DNA of 64,000 nt from Streptomyces pyxinicus (GCF_024753135.1 NZ_JANUGP010000001.1:524974-588973); one strand, 5' to 3'; shown: positions 43,717 through 52,161, counted from the first letter of the stretch. A program made the numbers and translations. The notes: generated by a model not told the origin, from the sequence alone.

Positions 43717-44511
43717 GTGCCGACGTCCAGCGCCAGCACCACCGACTCCGCCAAACCCTCCGCCGGCGGCGGGGTCCAGTCCCTGGAGCGCGCCTTCGAC
43801 CTGCTCGAACGGATGGCGGACGCGGGCGGCGAGGTCGGCCTGAGCGAGCTGTCCGCGACCAGCGGGCTGCCGCTGCCCACCATCCACCGGCTGATGCGCA
43901 CGCTGGTCGCCTGCGGGTACGTACGGCAGCAGCCGAACCGGCGCTACGCGCTCGGCCCCCGGCTGATCCGGCTCGGCGAGTCCGCGGCCCGGCTGCTCGG
44001 CACCTGGGCGCGGCCGTATCTCGCCCGGCTGGTGGAGGAGACCGGCGAGACGGCGAACATGGCACTGCTGGACGGCGACGAGATCGTCTATGTGGCGCAG
44101 GTGCCGTCCAAGCACTCGATGCGGATGTTCACGGAGGTGGGCCGCCGGGTGCTGCCGCACTCCACCGGGGTGGGCAAGGCGCTGCTGGCGGGCGTGCCGG
44201 ACGACGAGGTACGGGCCCTGCTGTCCCGTACGGGCATGCCGGCGGCCACCGAGAAGACGATCACCACGCCCGAGGGCTTCCTGGCGGCGCTGGAGGACGT
44301 ACGGCGCGCGGGATACGCCGTCGACGACAACGAACAGGAGATCGGCGTCCGCTGCCTCGCGGTCTCCGTGCCCGACTCCCCCACGGCCGCGGCGATCTCC
44401 ATCTCCGGACCCGCCGGCCGGGTGACGGAAGCCGCGACCGACAAGATCGTGCCGGTACTCCAGCAGATCGCCGCCGAGTTGTCCCAGGCGCTGGCGAGTT
44501 CGGGGGCCTGA
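43717..44511 (+). CDS. allR: IclR-family regulator, AllR-like
   Basis: A 264-residue IclR-type regulator. The winged HTH is GGGVQSLERAFDLLERMADAGGEVGLSELSATSGLPLPTIHRLMRTLVACGYVRQ. The effector domain follows with ANMALLDGDEIVYVAQV, RMFTEVGRRVLPHSTGVGKALLAG and DDNEQEIGVRCLAVSV, the usual small-acid binding layout. Divergent from allantoinase and near malate synthase, it matches the Streptomyces AllR arrangement, where AllR represses purine-catabolic genes and allantoin-derived metabolites relieve it. GTG start seven bases after AAAGGAA; longer upstream readings lack a ribosome site. Confidence 0.88.
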   Translation: MPTSSASTTDSAKPSAGGGVQSLERAFDLLERMADAGGEVGLSELSATSGLPLPTIHRLMRTLVACGYVRQQPNRRYALGPRLIRLGESAARLLGTWARPYLARLVEETGETANMALLDGDEIVYVAQVPSKHSMRMFTEVGRRVLPHSTGVGKALLAGVPDDEVRALLSRTGMPAATEKTITTPEGFLAALEDVRRAGYAVDDNEQEIGVRCLAVSVPDSPTAAAISISGPAGRVTEAATDKIVPVLQQIAAELSQALASSGA

Positions 44512-44556
44512 CGCTGCGGCGCCCGGCGGGGGAACGGCAGGCCGACCGCTGCCTCT

Positions 44557-44928
44557 CTATTCCGGGCCGCGCTGTGACAGCCGCTGGGTGATCCGGTGGA
44601 ACAGGTCCGTCAGCGGCTCGCTGACGTTCCGGCCGAACTCGGTGAGCCCGTAGGTGACCTGAGGTGGTGTCGTCGGCTCGACCTCCCGGTGGACCAGGTC
44701 GTCCTGGACCAGCGCGCGCAGGGTCTGAGTGAGCATCTTCTCGCTGATGCCCTGGATGCTGTCGCGCAACTCATAGAACCGAAGGTCGTTGCTCCGCAAG
44801 GAGATCAGCACCCAGACACCCCACCTGCTGGTCACGTGGTCGACCATGTCCCGCGCGGGGCAGTCGGTGTGAAGCACGTCATACCGGCTGCCCGACTCGG
44901 CCTGCGTCAACTGCGCACCTTCCTTCAC
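44557..44928 (-). CDS. HxlR-family transcriptional regulator
   Basis: A 123-residue HxlR regulator. Conserved Cys near the start in LHTDCPARDMVDHVTSRWGVWVLISLRSNDLRFYELRDSIQGISEKMLTQTLRALVQDDLVHREV, ending with YGLTEFGRNVSEPL. HxlR proteins often sense reactive aldehydes, quinones or oxidants through that Cys. Divergent from an NmrA-like reductase over 92 bases containing the palindrome TTAC-GAAAA-GTAA, the usual layout for a self-regulated detoxification pair. Confidence 0.93.
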   Translation of the reverse strand: MKEGAQLTQAESGSRYDVLHTDCPARDMVDHVTSRWGVWVLISLRSNDLRFYELRDSIQGISEKMLTQTLRALVQDDLVHREVEPTTPPQVTYGLTEFGRNVSEPLTDLFHRITQRLSQRGPE

Positions 44929-44955
44929 GTCCGGAGCTTACCTCTGGGTATGCCC

Positions 44956-44968
44956 TTACGAAAAGTAA
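44956..44968. promoter_or_regulatory. Palindrome TTAC-N5-GTAA between HxlR and NmrA genes
   Basis: TTACGAAAAGTAA is symmetric around GAAAA and is AT-rich for this genome. It lies centrally in the 92-base divergent promoter, as expected for an HxlR operator. Confidence 0.5.
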
Positions 44969-45020
44969 CCCGGCCTCCTAGCGTCAGTGACCTCATCGCA
45001 CAGCGGATCAGGAGCTGAAC

Positions 45021-45860
45021 ATGATCGTGGTGACCGGAGCTACCGGGAATGTGGGACGGCCTTTGACGCGGGCCCTGGCGGAGGCCGGCGAGCAGGTGAC
45101 GGCGGTGTCGCGGCACACCGTCGCGATGCCGGCCGGAGTCCGGCACGTGGCCGCCGACCTGGCCGAGCCGGCAAGCCTCGCACCCGCGCTGGAGGGGGCG
45201 GAGGCGCTGTTCCTCCTGCTGTCCGGCGACCTCCACGCACCCGAGGCCAGGCCGGCCGACATCATCGACCTTGCCGCGGCTGGCGGGGTCCGCCGGGTCG
45301 TGCTGCTGTCCTCGCAGGGCGTGGCGACCAGGCCGCTCGGCCCGTCGCGGGTCGCGATGCGCACGGTGGAGGACGCTCTGCGGGAGTCCGGCCTGGACTG
45401 GGCCGTCCTGCGACCGGGTGGTTTCGCCTCCAACGCCCTGGCCTGGGCGGAGCCCGTCCGCGCGCGGGGGACGGTCGCGGCGCCCTTCGGCGACGTGGGG
45501 GTGCCGGTTGTCGACCCGTCGGACATCGCCGACGTCGCGGCGGCCTGCCTGCTGGACGACCGGCACACCGGCGGGGTGTACGAACTGACCGGGCCGGAGG
45601 TGATCACCCCACGTCAGCAGGCGGAAGTGATCGCCACCGCGCTCGGCTCGCCCGTACGGTTCCACGAACTCACCCGCGACGAGGCCAAGGTCATGATGAC
45701 CCGGTTCGTGCCGGCAGAACTCGCGGACGACACCCTGGACATCATCTCCGCCCCGAACCCGGCCGAACTGCGGATCAGTCCGGACGTGGCACACGTCCTC
45801 GGCCGCGCCCCGCGCCCCTTCAGCGACTGGGTCGCCCGCACCATCGACGCTTTCCGCTGA
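45021..45860 (+). CDS. NmrA/QorB-like NAD(P)-binding reductase
   Basis: A 279-residue atypical short-chain dehydrogenase. Nucleotide-binding motif MIVVTGATGNVGRPLTRALAEAG, then RHVAADLAEPASL, RVVLLSSQGVATRPLG, WAVLRPGGFASNALAW and VPVVDPSDIADVAAACLL. NmrA-like proteins either reduce quinones and similar electrophiles or sense the redox state of NADP. Divergent from the HxlR gene, so likely part of its electrophile response. Confidence 0.9.
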   Translation: MIVVTGATGNVGRPLTRALAEAGEQVTAVSRHTVAMPAGVRHVAADLAEPASLAPALEGAEALFLLLSGDLHAPEARPADIIDLAAAGGVRRVVLLSSQGVATRPLGPSRVAMRTVEDALRESGLDWAVLRPGGFASNALAWAEPVRARGTVAAPFGDVGVPVVDPSDIADVAAACLLDDRHTGGVYELTGPEVITPRQQAEVIATALGSPVRFHELTRDEAKVMMTRFVPAELADDTLDIISAPNPAELRISPDVAHVLGRAPRPFSDWVARTIDAFR

Positions 45861-45870
45861 GATACGGCCA

Positions 45871-46200
45871 TTACCCCCGGGGCGGCCCGCCGAAGAGGTC
45901 CACCGCCTCCCGGACCTCCTTCAGGCCGTGGGACAGGGCGCTGACGGAGCCGATGGCGCCGGCGACGAGGAGGAGGGAGCGGCGTAGGCGGAGGATTTCC
46001 GGGGGGTCGGCCGTGGCCATCGCGGCGAGGGCGGCGAGTTCGTCCTCCGCTATGCCCCGGTCGGGGAACTCGGCCGGGAGTGCCGCGAGTTGGCGGCGCA
46101 GGCGGGAGACCGCGGTGCGCAGTCCCGTCACTTTCGGATCCTCGTCGCTGCCGGTCACCGGCCGCTGCCCCAAGCTCCGCAACACAGCCCTCCCCCTCAC
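45871..46200 (-). CDS. DUF5955-type small protein
   Basis: A 109-residue protein: VLRSLGQRPVTGSDEDPKVTGLRTAVSRLRRQLAALPAEFPDRGIAEDELAALAAMA, ending LLVAGAIGSVSALSHGLKEVREAVDLFGG. It is helical, with a hydrophobic stretch near residues 78-92 that is short for a membrane helix. The sequence matches the conserved Streptomyces DUF5955 proteins by my recollection of the family; function unknown. It converges with NmrA (10-base gap) and is divergent from mocA. Confidence 0.75.
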   Translation of the reverse strand: MRGRAVLRSLGQRPVTGSDEDPKVTGLRTAVSRLRRQLAALPAEFPDRGIAEDELAALAAMATADPPEILRLRRSLLLVAGAIGSVSALSHGLKEVREAVDLFGGPPRG

Positions 46201-46329
46201 ACCCCGTCATGCGCGGGTCAGTAAACGCCACCCCGTGCCGGACCGCCACAGCGCGGACCGAAATTCAGCCCAACGGAATCGCGGCCCGGGAACCCGGCCG
46301 CTCGCTCCGCCGTCGGGTATGCAGGAGGC

Positions 46330-46938
46330 ATGACGGTCAAGAAGGATCATCGGGCGGAGGTCACCGGGCTGCTGCTCGCCGCCGGCGGGGGCAGGCGGCT
46401 CGGCGGACGGCCCAAGGCGCTGCTTGAGCACCGGGGGCGTCCGCTGGTCGAGCACGCGGCCGGGGTGCTGCGGGCGGCCGGATGCGAGCGGATCCATGTC
46501 GTCCTGGGCGCCCGGTCCGAGGAGGTGCGGGCCCGCGCCGAGCTGGGCGGCTGCGTGCTCGTGGACAACCCGGAGTGGGCGGAGGGCATGGGCTCGTCGC
46601 TGCGCGCGGGGCTGGCCTCGCTCGCCGGCACGGGTGCCCGCGTGGCGCTGGTAAGCCTGGTGGACCAGCCCGGCATCGGACCCGAAGCCGTGGCCCGGGT
46701 GCTCGCCGCCTACGAGGGCGAGGACTCGCTGGTGTCGGCCGCCTACGACGGGACGCGGGGCCATCCGGTGCTGTTCGGCGCGGCCCACTGGGCGGGCATC
46801 CTCGCGACCGCCACCGGGGACCGCGGGGCCCGCGCCTATCTGCGGGAACACGAAGGCCGGGTCCGGCTCGTGGAGTGCGGGGACGTGGCCGAGCCGTACG
46901 ACATCGACACCGAGGCCGACCTGAGCCACCTGGAGTGA
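46330..46938 (+). CDS. mocA: MocA-type molybdenum cofactor cytidylyltransferase
   Basis: A 202-residue nucleotidyltransferase of the MobA/MocA family. Motifs: VTGLLLAAGGGRRLGGRPKALLEHRGRPL (nucleotide-binding loop with Lys), NPEWAEGMGSSLRAGL, VSLVDQPGIGPEAV, RGHPVLFG and DIDTEADLSHLE. The EGMGSSLRAG and DQPG segments favour MocA (adds CMP to make MCD) over MobA. MCD is the cofactor of xanthine oxidase-family enzymes, including CO dehydrogenase and many xanthine dehydrogenases. It therefore fits both the purine catabolic genes here and the cox cluster 31 kb away. Confidence 0.88.
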   Translation: MTVKKDHRAEVTGLLLAAGGGRRLGGRPKALLEHRGRPLVEHAAGVLRAAGCERIHVVLGARSEEVRARAELGGCVLVDNPEWAEGMGSSLRAGLASLAGTGARVALVSLVDQPGIGPEAVARVLAAYEGEDSLVSAAYDGTRGHPVLFGAAHWAGILATATGDRGARAYLREHEGRVRLVECGDVAEPYDIDTEADLSHLE

Positions 46939-46987
46939 GCGGGGTGGCACGCGGCGCCACCTTTCCTCGACCCGGAGAATCTCGACG

Positions 46988-47022
46988 TCAACAAACCATT
47001 GAAGTTCCACGATGAGGAAACT
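46988..47022 (+). promoter_or_regulatory. Operator candidate before malate synthase
   Basis: TCAAC-N6-TTGAA at 46988-47003 repeats the allB upstream element. Directly beside it lies AGTTCC-N7-GGAAACT (47003-47022), a near-palindrome with TTCC/GGAA arms as in IclR-family sites. Both lie 100-135 bases upstream of the aceB start. Confidence 0.55.
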
Positions 47023-47122
47023 AGTATCCACTGTTCAGAAGCGCCGGACCGCACAGTCGGCGCCGAATGCCCGCTACGTGCCGTCCGGCACCCGGTGCCA
47101 CCGCTGAAGGAAGTGACAGCTC

Positions 47123-48748
47123 ATGTCCGCACCAGCGCCGTCCCCGCTGGCCATCGTCGACGCCGAGCCCCTGCCCCGGCAGGAAGAGGTCCTCACGGAC
47201 GCCGCGCTCGCCTTCGTGGCGGAGCTGCACCGGCGGTTCACCCCGCGCCGTGACGAACTCCTCGCCCGCCGGGCCGAGCGCCGCGCCGAGATCGCCCGCA
47301 CCTCCACCCTCGACTTCCTCCCGGAGACCGCCGCGATCCGCGCGGACGACTCCTGGCGGGTCGCCCCGGCCCCGGCCGCGCTGAACGACCGGCGCGTCGA
47401 GATCACCGGCCCCACCGACCGCAAGATGACCATCAACGCCCTCAACTCCGGCGCGAAGGTCTGGCTCGCCGACTTCGAGGACGCCTCCGCGCCCACCTGG
47501 GAGAACGTGGTCCTCGGCCAGCGCAACCTGATCGACGCCTACACCCGGAACATCGACTTCACGGACGAGCGCACCGGAAAGTCGTACGCCCTGCGCCCGG
47601 ACGAGGAGCTGGCCACCGTCGTCATGCGCCCGCGCGGCTGGCACCTGGACGAGCGGCACCTCGTGGACGCCGACGGCCGCCCGGTGCCGGGCGCCCTCGT
47701 GGACTTCGGCCTCTACTTCTTCCACAACGCCCAGCGGCTGCTCGACCTCGGCAAGGGCCCCTACTTCTACCTCCCGAAGACCGAGTCGCACCTCGAAGCC
47801 CGGCTGTGGAACGAGGTGTTCGTCTTCGCGCAGGACCACGTCGGCATCCCGCAGGGCACCGTCCGCGCCACCGTGCTGATCGAGACGATCACGGCCGCGT
47901 ACGAGATGGAGGAGATCCTCTACGAACTGCGCGACCACGCCGCCGGGTTGAACGCGGGCCGCTGGGACTACCTGTTCTCCATCGTCAAGAACTTCCGTGA
48001 CGGCGGGCAGAAGTTCGTCCTGCCGGACCGCAACGCGGTCACGATGACCGCACCGTTCATGCGCGCCTACACCGAACTCCTGGTGCGCACCTGCCACAAG
48101 CGCGGCGCGCACGCGATCGGCGGCATGGCGGCGTTCATCCCGTCCCGGCGCGACGCCGAGGTGAACAGGACGGCCTTCGAGAAGGTCCGCGCCGACAAGG
48201 ATCGCGAGGCGAACGACGGTTTCGACGGCTCCTGGGTCGCCCACCCCGACCTGGTGCCGATCGCCATGGAGTCCTTCGACCGGGTCCTCGGCGACCAGCC
48301 GAACCAGAAGGACCGGCTGCGCGAGGACGTCCACGTCGAGGCCGCCGACCTCATCGCCGTCGACTCACTGGCGGCGAAGCCGACGTACGCCGGTCTCGTC
48401 AACGCCGTGCAGGTCGGCATCCGTTACATCGAGGCCTGGCTGCGCGGCCTCGGCGCGGTCGCCATCTTCAACCTGATGGAGGACGCGGCCACCGCCGAGA
48501 TCTCCCGCTCCCAGATCTGGCAGTGGATCAACGCGGGCGTCGAGTTCGAGAACGGCGACAAGGCCACCCCGGAGCTGGCCCGCAAGGTCGCCGCCGCGGA
48601 ACTCGACGCCATCCGCAAGGAGATCGGCGAGCAGGCCTTCGCGGCCGGCCACTGGCAGGAGGCCCACGACCTGCTGCTGCGCGTCTCCCTGGACGAGGAC
48701 TACGCCGACTTCCTGACGCTGCCGGCGTACGAGCAGCTCAGGGGCTGA
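47123..48748 (+). CDS. aceB: Malate synthase A
   Basis: A 541-residue malate synthase of the A type, which joins glyoxylate and acetyl-CoA to form malate. Motifs: [60 protein letters not shown] (catalytic Arg), [36 protein letters not shown] (Glu and Asp for magnesium), [12 protein letters not shown] and the late [16 protein letters not shown] start after AAGGAAG. No isocitrate lyase gene adjoins it; with allantoin genes nearby and a shared upstream element, its main job is probably to use glyoxylate from purine breakdown. Confidence 0.97.
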   Translation: MSAPAPSPLAIVDAEPLPRQEEVLTDAALAFVAELHRRFTPRRDELLARRAERRAEIARTSTLDFLPETAAIRADDSWRVAPAPAALNDRRVEITGPTDRKMTINALNSGAKVWLADFEDASAPTWENVVLGQRNLIDAYTRNIDFTDERTGKSYALRPDEELATVVMRPRGWHLDERHLVDADGRPVPGALVDFGLYFFHNAQRLLDLGKGPYFYLPKTESHLEARLWNEVFVFAQDHVGIPQGTVRATVLIETITAAYEMEEILYELRDHAAGLNAGRWDYLFSIVKNFRDGGQKFVLPDRNAVTMTAPFMRAYTELLVRTCHKRGAHAIGGMAAFIPSRRDAEVNRTAFEKVRADKDREANDGFDGSWVAHPDLVPIAMESFDRVLGDQPNQKDRLREDVHVEAADLIAVDSLAAKPTYAGLVNAVQVGIRYIEAWLRGLGAVAIFNLMEDAATAEISRSQIWQWINAGVEFENGDKATPELARKVAAAELDAIRKEIGEQAFAAGHWQEAHDLLLRVSLDEDYADFLTLPAYEQLRG

Positions 48749-48751
48749 GCC

Positions 48752-49084
48752 TCACCCGGTGCGTTCCGAGTGGCCCAGGGATTTGCCCGGGGCCACTCGG
48801 TCGCGTACCAGGCGCTTGACCGCCGTGGGTTCCGGGAAGCCCTGTTCCTTGCGGTCCCAGACCACCTCGTCACCGACGCGGACGACGAAGACGCCGCCGG
48901 TGCCGGGCCGGAGGGACAGTTCGGTGAGTTCGGCCTCGAAGGTGGTCAGGAGTTCCTGGGCCAGCCAGGCCGCACGGGGCAGCCAGCGGCACTGGGTGCA
49001 GTACTCGATCTCGACCCGCCGGGACTCCCCCGCGTCCCCCCTTGGCCGAGATACGTCCGGCTCGTCCCCTCGTGCGTCCGTCAT
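48752..49084 (-). CDS. Rdx/SelT-SelW-like thioredoxin-fold protein
   Basis: A 110-residue protein with the SelW/Rdx core: VEIEYCTQCRWLPRAAWLAQELLTTF with a C-x2-C redox pair near residues 30-33 (Cys in place of the selenocysteine seen in animal relatives), then LRPGTGGVFVVRVGDEVVWDRKEQGFPEPTAVKRLVRD. Such proteins are thought to reduce or protect protein thiols. The charged first 20 residues precede the fold. The ATG overlaps the stop of the HipA-like kinase gene (ATGA), so the two are co-translated. Confidence 0.88.
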   Translation of the reverse strand: MTDARGDEPDVSRPRGDAGESRRVEIEYCTQCRWLPRAAWLAQELLTTFEAELTELSLRPGTGGVFVVRVGDEVVWDRKEQGFPEPTAVKRLVRDRVAPGKSLGHSERTG

Positions 49085-50001
49085 GCGAGGTGCACCGTTC
49101 CGTCCTGTTCCACTCCCGGTCTGCCGTGCAGGTCCGGGACCTGTTTCAGCCAGGCCGGGCGGCCCGCCTGGGTTCTGGCCGCGCGGGCGGCCTCCTCGGC
49201 GGCGAGTTGTTCGCGGGCCGGGAAGTCGGCGGGGAGCCAGTCGGCCGAGAGCCGGACGCGGGCCAGCAGGTAGTCCACGTAGGCGTCCCGGACGTCGTCG
49301 GGGGTGGCGAAGCCGGCGTCCTCGGCCAGCCAGGCGTCCGGTACCCGCGCGACGATCCCGCGCAGCAGTTCCGGGGTGACGCGCGGCGCGAGTTCGGTGT
49401 CGGCGGCGCGGACGTCGGGGCCGTACGGGCCGAGCGCGTGGTGCCGGAAGTCGTAGCGCCGGCCCGGGTCCGTGGTGTCCCAGCGGTGGTGGAAGACGAG
49501 GGCGGCGCCGTGGTCGATGAGCCACAGCCGCGGCGGCACGGTGCCGAGCGTGGGCCACACCATCAGGTTGGAGCTGTGCACCGTACGGTCCACGTTGACG
49601 GTCAGCGCGTCCAGCCAGACGATCCGGCCGGCCTCCCGCGGGTCCACCGGGAACACCTTCGCGAGGTCCGGGGTGAGGTCGCGGGCGCCCGGCAGGTAGT
49701 CCATGCCCAGGTTCACCCCGGCGCTCGCGCCGTGCAGCTCCCGTACCTCCTGGTGCGGCTCGTCCGCCGCGATGGCCGGATCGAAGCGCACGAGGACCAG
49801 TTCGGGGAAGCGCAGGCCGAGCGCGCGGGCGAGTTCCCCGACGATCACCTCGGCGACCAGGGCCTTGTGTCCCTGCGCGGAACCGGTGAACTTGACGACG
49901 TACGTGCCGAGGTCGTCGGCCTCCACGACCGCGGGCACCGAGCCGCCGGACCGCAGGGGTTCGACGTACCGGGTCGCGGTGACCTCTCTCAGTGGAGCCA
50001 C
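49081..50001 (-). CDS. HipA-like kinase domain protein
   Basis: A 306-residue protein of the HipA-like kinase group: YVVKFTGSAQGHKALVAEVIVGELARALGLRFPELVLV (ATP-binding strand and Lys), IVWLDALTVNVDRTVHSSNLMVWP (catalytic-loop Asp region) and LWLIDHGAALVFHH (metal-binding Asp). It lacks the N-terminal subdomain of the toxin HipA, and no HipB antitoxin adjoins it, so it is not a classic toxin. Stop-start coupling to the Rdx protein suggests that they act together. Substrate unknown. Confidence 0.85.
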   Translation of the reverse strand: MAPLREVTATRYVEPLRSGGSVPAVVEADDLGTYVVKFTGSAQGHKALVAEVIVGELARALGLRFPELVLVRFDPAIAADEPHQEVRELHGASAGVNLGMDYLPGARDLTPDLAKVFPVDPREAGRIVWLDALTVNVDRTVHSSNLMVWPTLGTVPPRLWLIDHGAALVFHHRWDTTDPGRRYDFRHHALGPYGPDVRAADTELAPRVTPELLRGIVARVPDAWLAEDAGFATPDDVRDAYVDYLLARVRLSADWLPADFPAREQLAAEEAARAARTQAGRPAWLKQVPDLHGRPGVEQDGTVHLA

Positions 50002-50201
50002 GAGTCCTCTGCCTCTCGTCTCACGTCACCACCCCGGCCCACAGTGCGGGATCAGCCATCGTAACCGGGCGTGACGGCCGGCGGGGGCCCGGGCGGGCGC
50101 TGCACGATCGGGCAGCCGGTCTGCCCGGGCCGCGCCTCGGCCGCCGTGGCACCGGCCGGCCCGAGCCGCTACTGGTGGAGGCAGGCTACGGAAGGTGCGG
50201 G

Positions 50202-50447
50202 ATGCCGACACACGAACGGCGGGACCGGCACGACGTACGGGAGCCCGGTGCGGCCACCCGCCGCGCACCGGAGCCCACGGCGGCGCCGGAGCAGCGGGCC
50301 GTGCCGGCCGGCGCCGTGCGGCGGTCCTCGGTGCACGGGGTGCTGCGCGGTGCCGGACGGCCGCTGGACGCGCCGCTGCGCGGGGAGATGGAGTCCCGGT
50401 TCGGCACCGACTTCGGGGACGTGCGCCTGCACACCGGGCCGGCTCGA
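50202..50447 (+). pseudogene. 5' fragment of a DUF4157 (eCIS-associated) protein
   Basis: From the ATG at 50202 (GGAAGG upstream) the frame reads a disordered N-terminus and then SSVHGVLRGAGRPLDAPLRGEMESRFGTDFGDVRLHTGPA, the beginning of the DUF4157 metalloprotease-like domain found on putative cargo of contractile injection systems. Right after HTGPA the match ends; the zinc-binding HELTHVxQQ motif that should follow is missing. The frame stops at 50546 inside DNA belonging to an oppositely oriented gene. Truncated by rearrangement near 50440. Confidence 0.7.
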
Positions 50448-50914
50448 TGTTGTCCAGCAAGGGCCGTGACGCCGGAGCAGAAGCCGGGCTGCGCGGCCAG
50501 CGGTTTGATCCGGTCGATCCGGTTCAGCAGTTCGACCTTGTCCTGAGTGAACTTGATCTGACCGGCGTCGGCCGGCGTCATCTGGGAGTGGGCGGACGTC
50601 CCCGACGTGCCCGACCCCTGTGAGCCCGCGGTCTGCTGCGAAGCCTGCGATTCCTGTGACTCCTGGGAGGCGCGCGAGGGCGGCCGCGAGGTCTCGGGCG
50701 AGAGCTGTACGACGGTGTGGGGGCCCCGCTCCGGCCCGTCCTGCCGGGTCTGCTCGACCAGCCGGGTCACCGCCGCGTTGCCCGCGGACCGCTGGAGCGC
50801 CAGCAGCGACGGCCCCGCCGCCCCGGTCCGCCGCGCCGTGTCCGTCGTGGGGGCTCCGTGTCCGGTGTCCCGCTCCGTCCCGCGCCTGTGTGCTCGCACC
50901 GTGCTCCTTCGCAT
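50448..50914 (-). pseudogene. 5' fragment of an LQRSAGNAAV-type eCIS cargo gene
   Basis: On the minus strand an ATG at 50914 opens a protein with a basic start and SLLALQRSAGNAAVTRLVEQ (about 35-54), the motif that marks N-termini of many eCIS-linked cargo proteins in Streptomyces. A Ser/Gln-rich linker (ASQESQESQASQQ) and a short helical part (AGQIKFTQDKVELLNRIDRIKPLAAQPGF) follow. Beyond SGVTAL the sensible continuation (LLDNIEP) lies in another frame, then the sequence is the reverse of the facing DUF4157 fragment. Hence truncated and probably frameshifted. Confidence 0.65.
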
Positions 50915-51084
50915 GGTCCCGGCGCCGCTCCCGTCCTTCGGTCCGCCGGACGGACCCTAGCCCCGCCCGCCCGGGGAGGAGAAGGTCCGGCGGGGCAGCG
51001 GGCGGGCAGACCGGTCGCCCGGTGCCGCAGGTTGCGGGAAGTGGCCGACGTCCCCGGCCGTCCGCCGGTTACCTTGGGCGGGCG

Positions 51085-51924
51085 ATGACTTCTGAGACTT
51101 CTGACGAACCGGACCTCAGCACACAGGCCCTCGGCACACCGGCCCTCGGCACACCGGACCGGAACGACACCGCCTCACACGACACGACCGTAGGCGACAC
51201 CGCCGTACACGACACCCCCGTACCCGCTTCTCGCGTCGCCCCGGCACCGGCCGACCGGGCGGTCGAGGACGCCGCCGCCCATCTGCTCGCCCTGTTGCGC
51301 GGCGATCAGCCGGCCACCGTGCCCGAGCAACTCGCCGCCTGGCGCGCCGCGCCGGCCTTCACCGAACTGGAGGTGACGCTCACCGAACTCGGGCGCTCGC
51401 GCAGACGCCGGGTGCAGGCCGAGATCAGCGCGTTCGGCGAGACGAAGAGCGCGGCCGCCTGGGCCGAGGACCCGCGCTTCGTCGTCACGGCACAGACCCT
51501 GGCCCAGCGCGTCGCGTCCGGCATGCGGGGCACGGACGCGCTCACCCTTCCGGTCACACGGACCCGCAAGCCGGAGGAACGGGCCTCGGTCCAGGTGCGG
51601 TTGCTCGACCTGCTGCGGACCGGCGAGGCCGAAGTGGGCCAGGCGCGGGACGTGTTGGGCATCCCCGCCTCGACGCTGTCCTCCTGGCTGCGGAACAACC
51701 CGGCCTTCCGGGCCGCGGTCGCCCAGGCCACGGCGCAGGGGATCGCCCGCGCCCAGCGTGCCGTACTCGCCCAGATCCGGATGGGCTCGACGCTGACGGG
51801 CGCGGCCCAGCTGCTGGGCGTGCACCCGCACCGCATCGGTGCCTGGCGCCGCGCCGACCCGGCGTTCGAACGCGGTCTGCGGACAGCGCTCGAACGCGGC
51901 CGGGGACGGCACCGGCCGGTCTGA
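51085..51924 (+). CDS. Tandem helix-turn-helix protein beside the eCIS locus
   Basis: A 279-residue protein of unrecognised family. Residues 1-55 are low-complexity with short repeats (ALGTPALGTP; HDTTVGDTAVHDTPV). The rest is helical and contains two similar units that look like HTH elements: GQARDVLGIPASTLSSWLRNNPAFRAAVAQA and GAAQLLGVHPHRIGAWRRADPAFERGLRTA. An earlier, weaker copy (LAAWRAAPAFTELEV) lies near residue 85. The repeated xxW(R)xxPAF pattern recalls small terminase or KorB-type DNA-binding units. ATG start. Converges with the membrane-protein gene at 52169. Possibly a regulator of the injection-system genes. Confidence 0.6.
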   Translation: MTSETSDEPDLSTQALGTPALGTPDRNDTASHDTTVGDTAVHDTPVPASRVAPAPADRAVEDAAAHLLALLRGDQPATVPEQLAAWRAAPAFTELEVTLTELGRSRRRRVQAEISAFGETKSAAAWAEDPRFVVTAQTLAQRVASGMRGTDALTLPVTRTRKPEERASVQVRLLDLLRTGEAEVGQARDVLGIPASTLSSWLRNNPAFRAAVAQATAQGIARAQRAVLAQIRMGSTLTGAAQLLGVHPHRIGAWRRADPAFERGLRTALERGRGRHRPV

Positions 51925-51972
51925 CACCCGCCCGCCCCGGCACGCGTCCCCCGGGCGAGAGCCGGAGAGGGA

Positions 51973-52081
51973 CATCCGGCCAAAGTCGGTCCCGGACATA
52001 GGGCGCCAATTCGGCCGCAGAGCAGGGTATTCGGTCGACGGCGTGGGAACATAGGGTCGCAAAGAGGGCATCCGGCCAAAG
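51973..52081. repeat. Spaced direct repeats in the 51925-52168 intergenic region
   Basis: CATCCGGCCAAAG occurs at 51973-51985 and again at 52069-52081; ACATAGGG occurs at 51996 and 52049 between them. The two repeat types are in mirrored order around the middle of the gap. The gap lies between two convergent gene ends, where promoter elements are not expected. Confidence 0.55.
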
Positions 52082-52133
52082 GCGTCGCGGGTCTGTTTTC
52101 CGGACGCCGGGCCGGTCGGGCCCTTTGCAGCGT

Positions 52134-52161
52134 GGCACGGGTGATCGAGCATGGCCGTGCC
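52134..52161 (-). terminator. Small hairpin beyond the membrane-protein gene
   Basis: GGCACGG (52134-52140) pairs with CCGTGCC (52155-52161), loop 14 bases, starting eight bases past the stop of the leftward gene. A modest terminator candidate without a T-run. Confidence 0.35.

Noticed and set aside
49081..50001. HipA/HipB-type toxin-antitoxin system
   Set aside because: No HTH antitoxin lies beside the kinase and the HipA N-terminal subdomain is missing; the partner is a redox protein.
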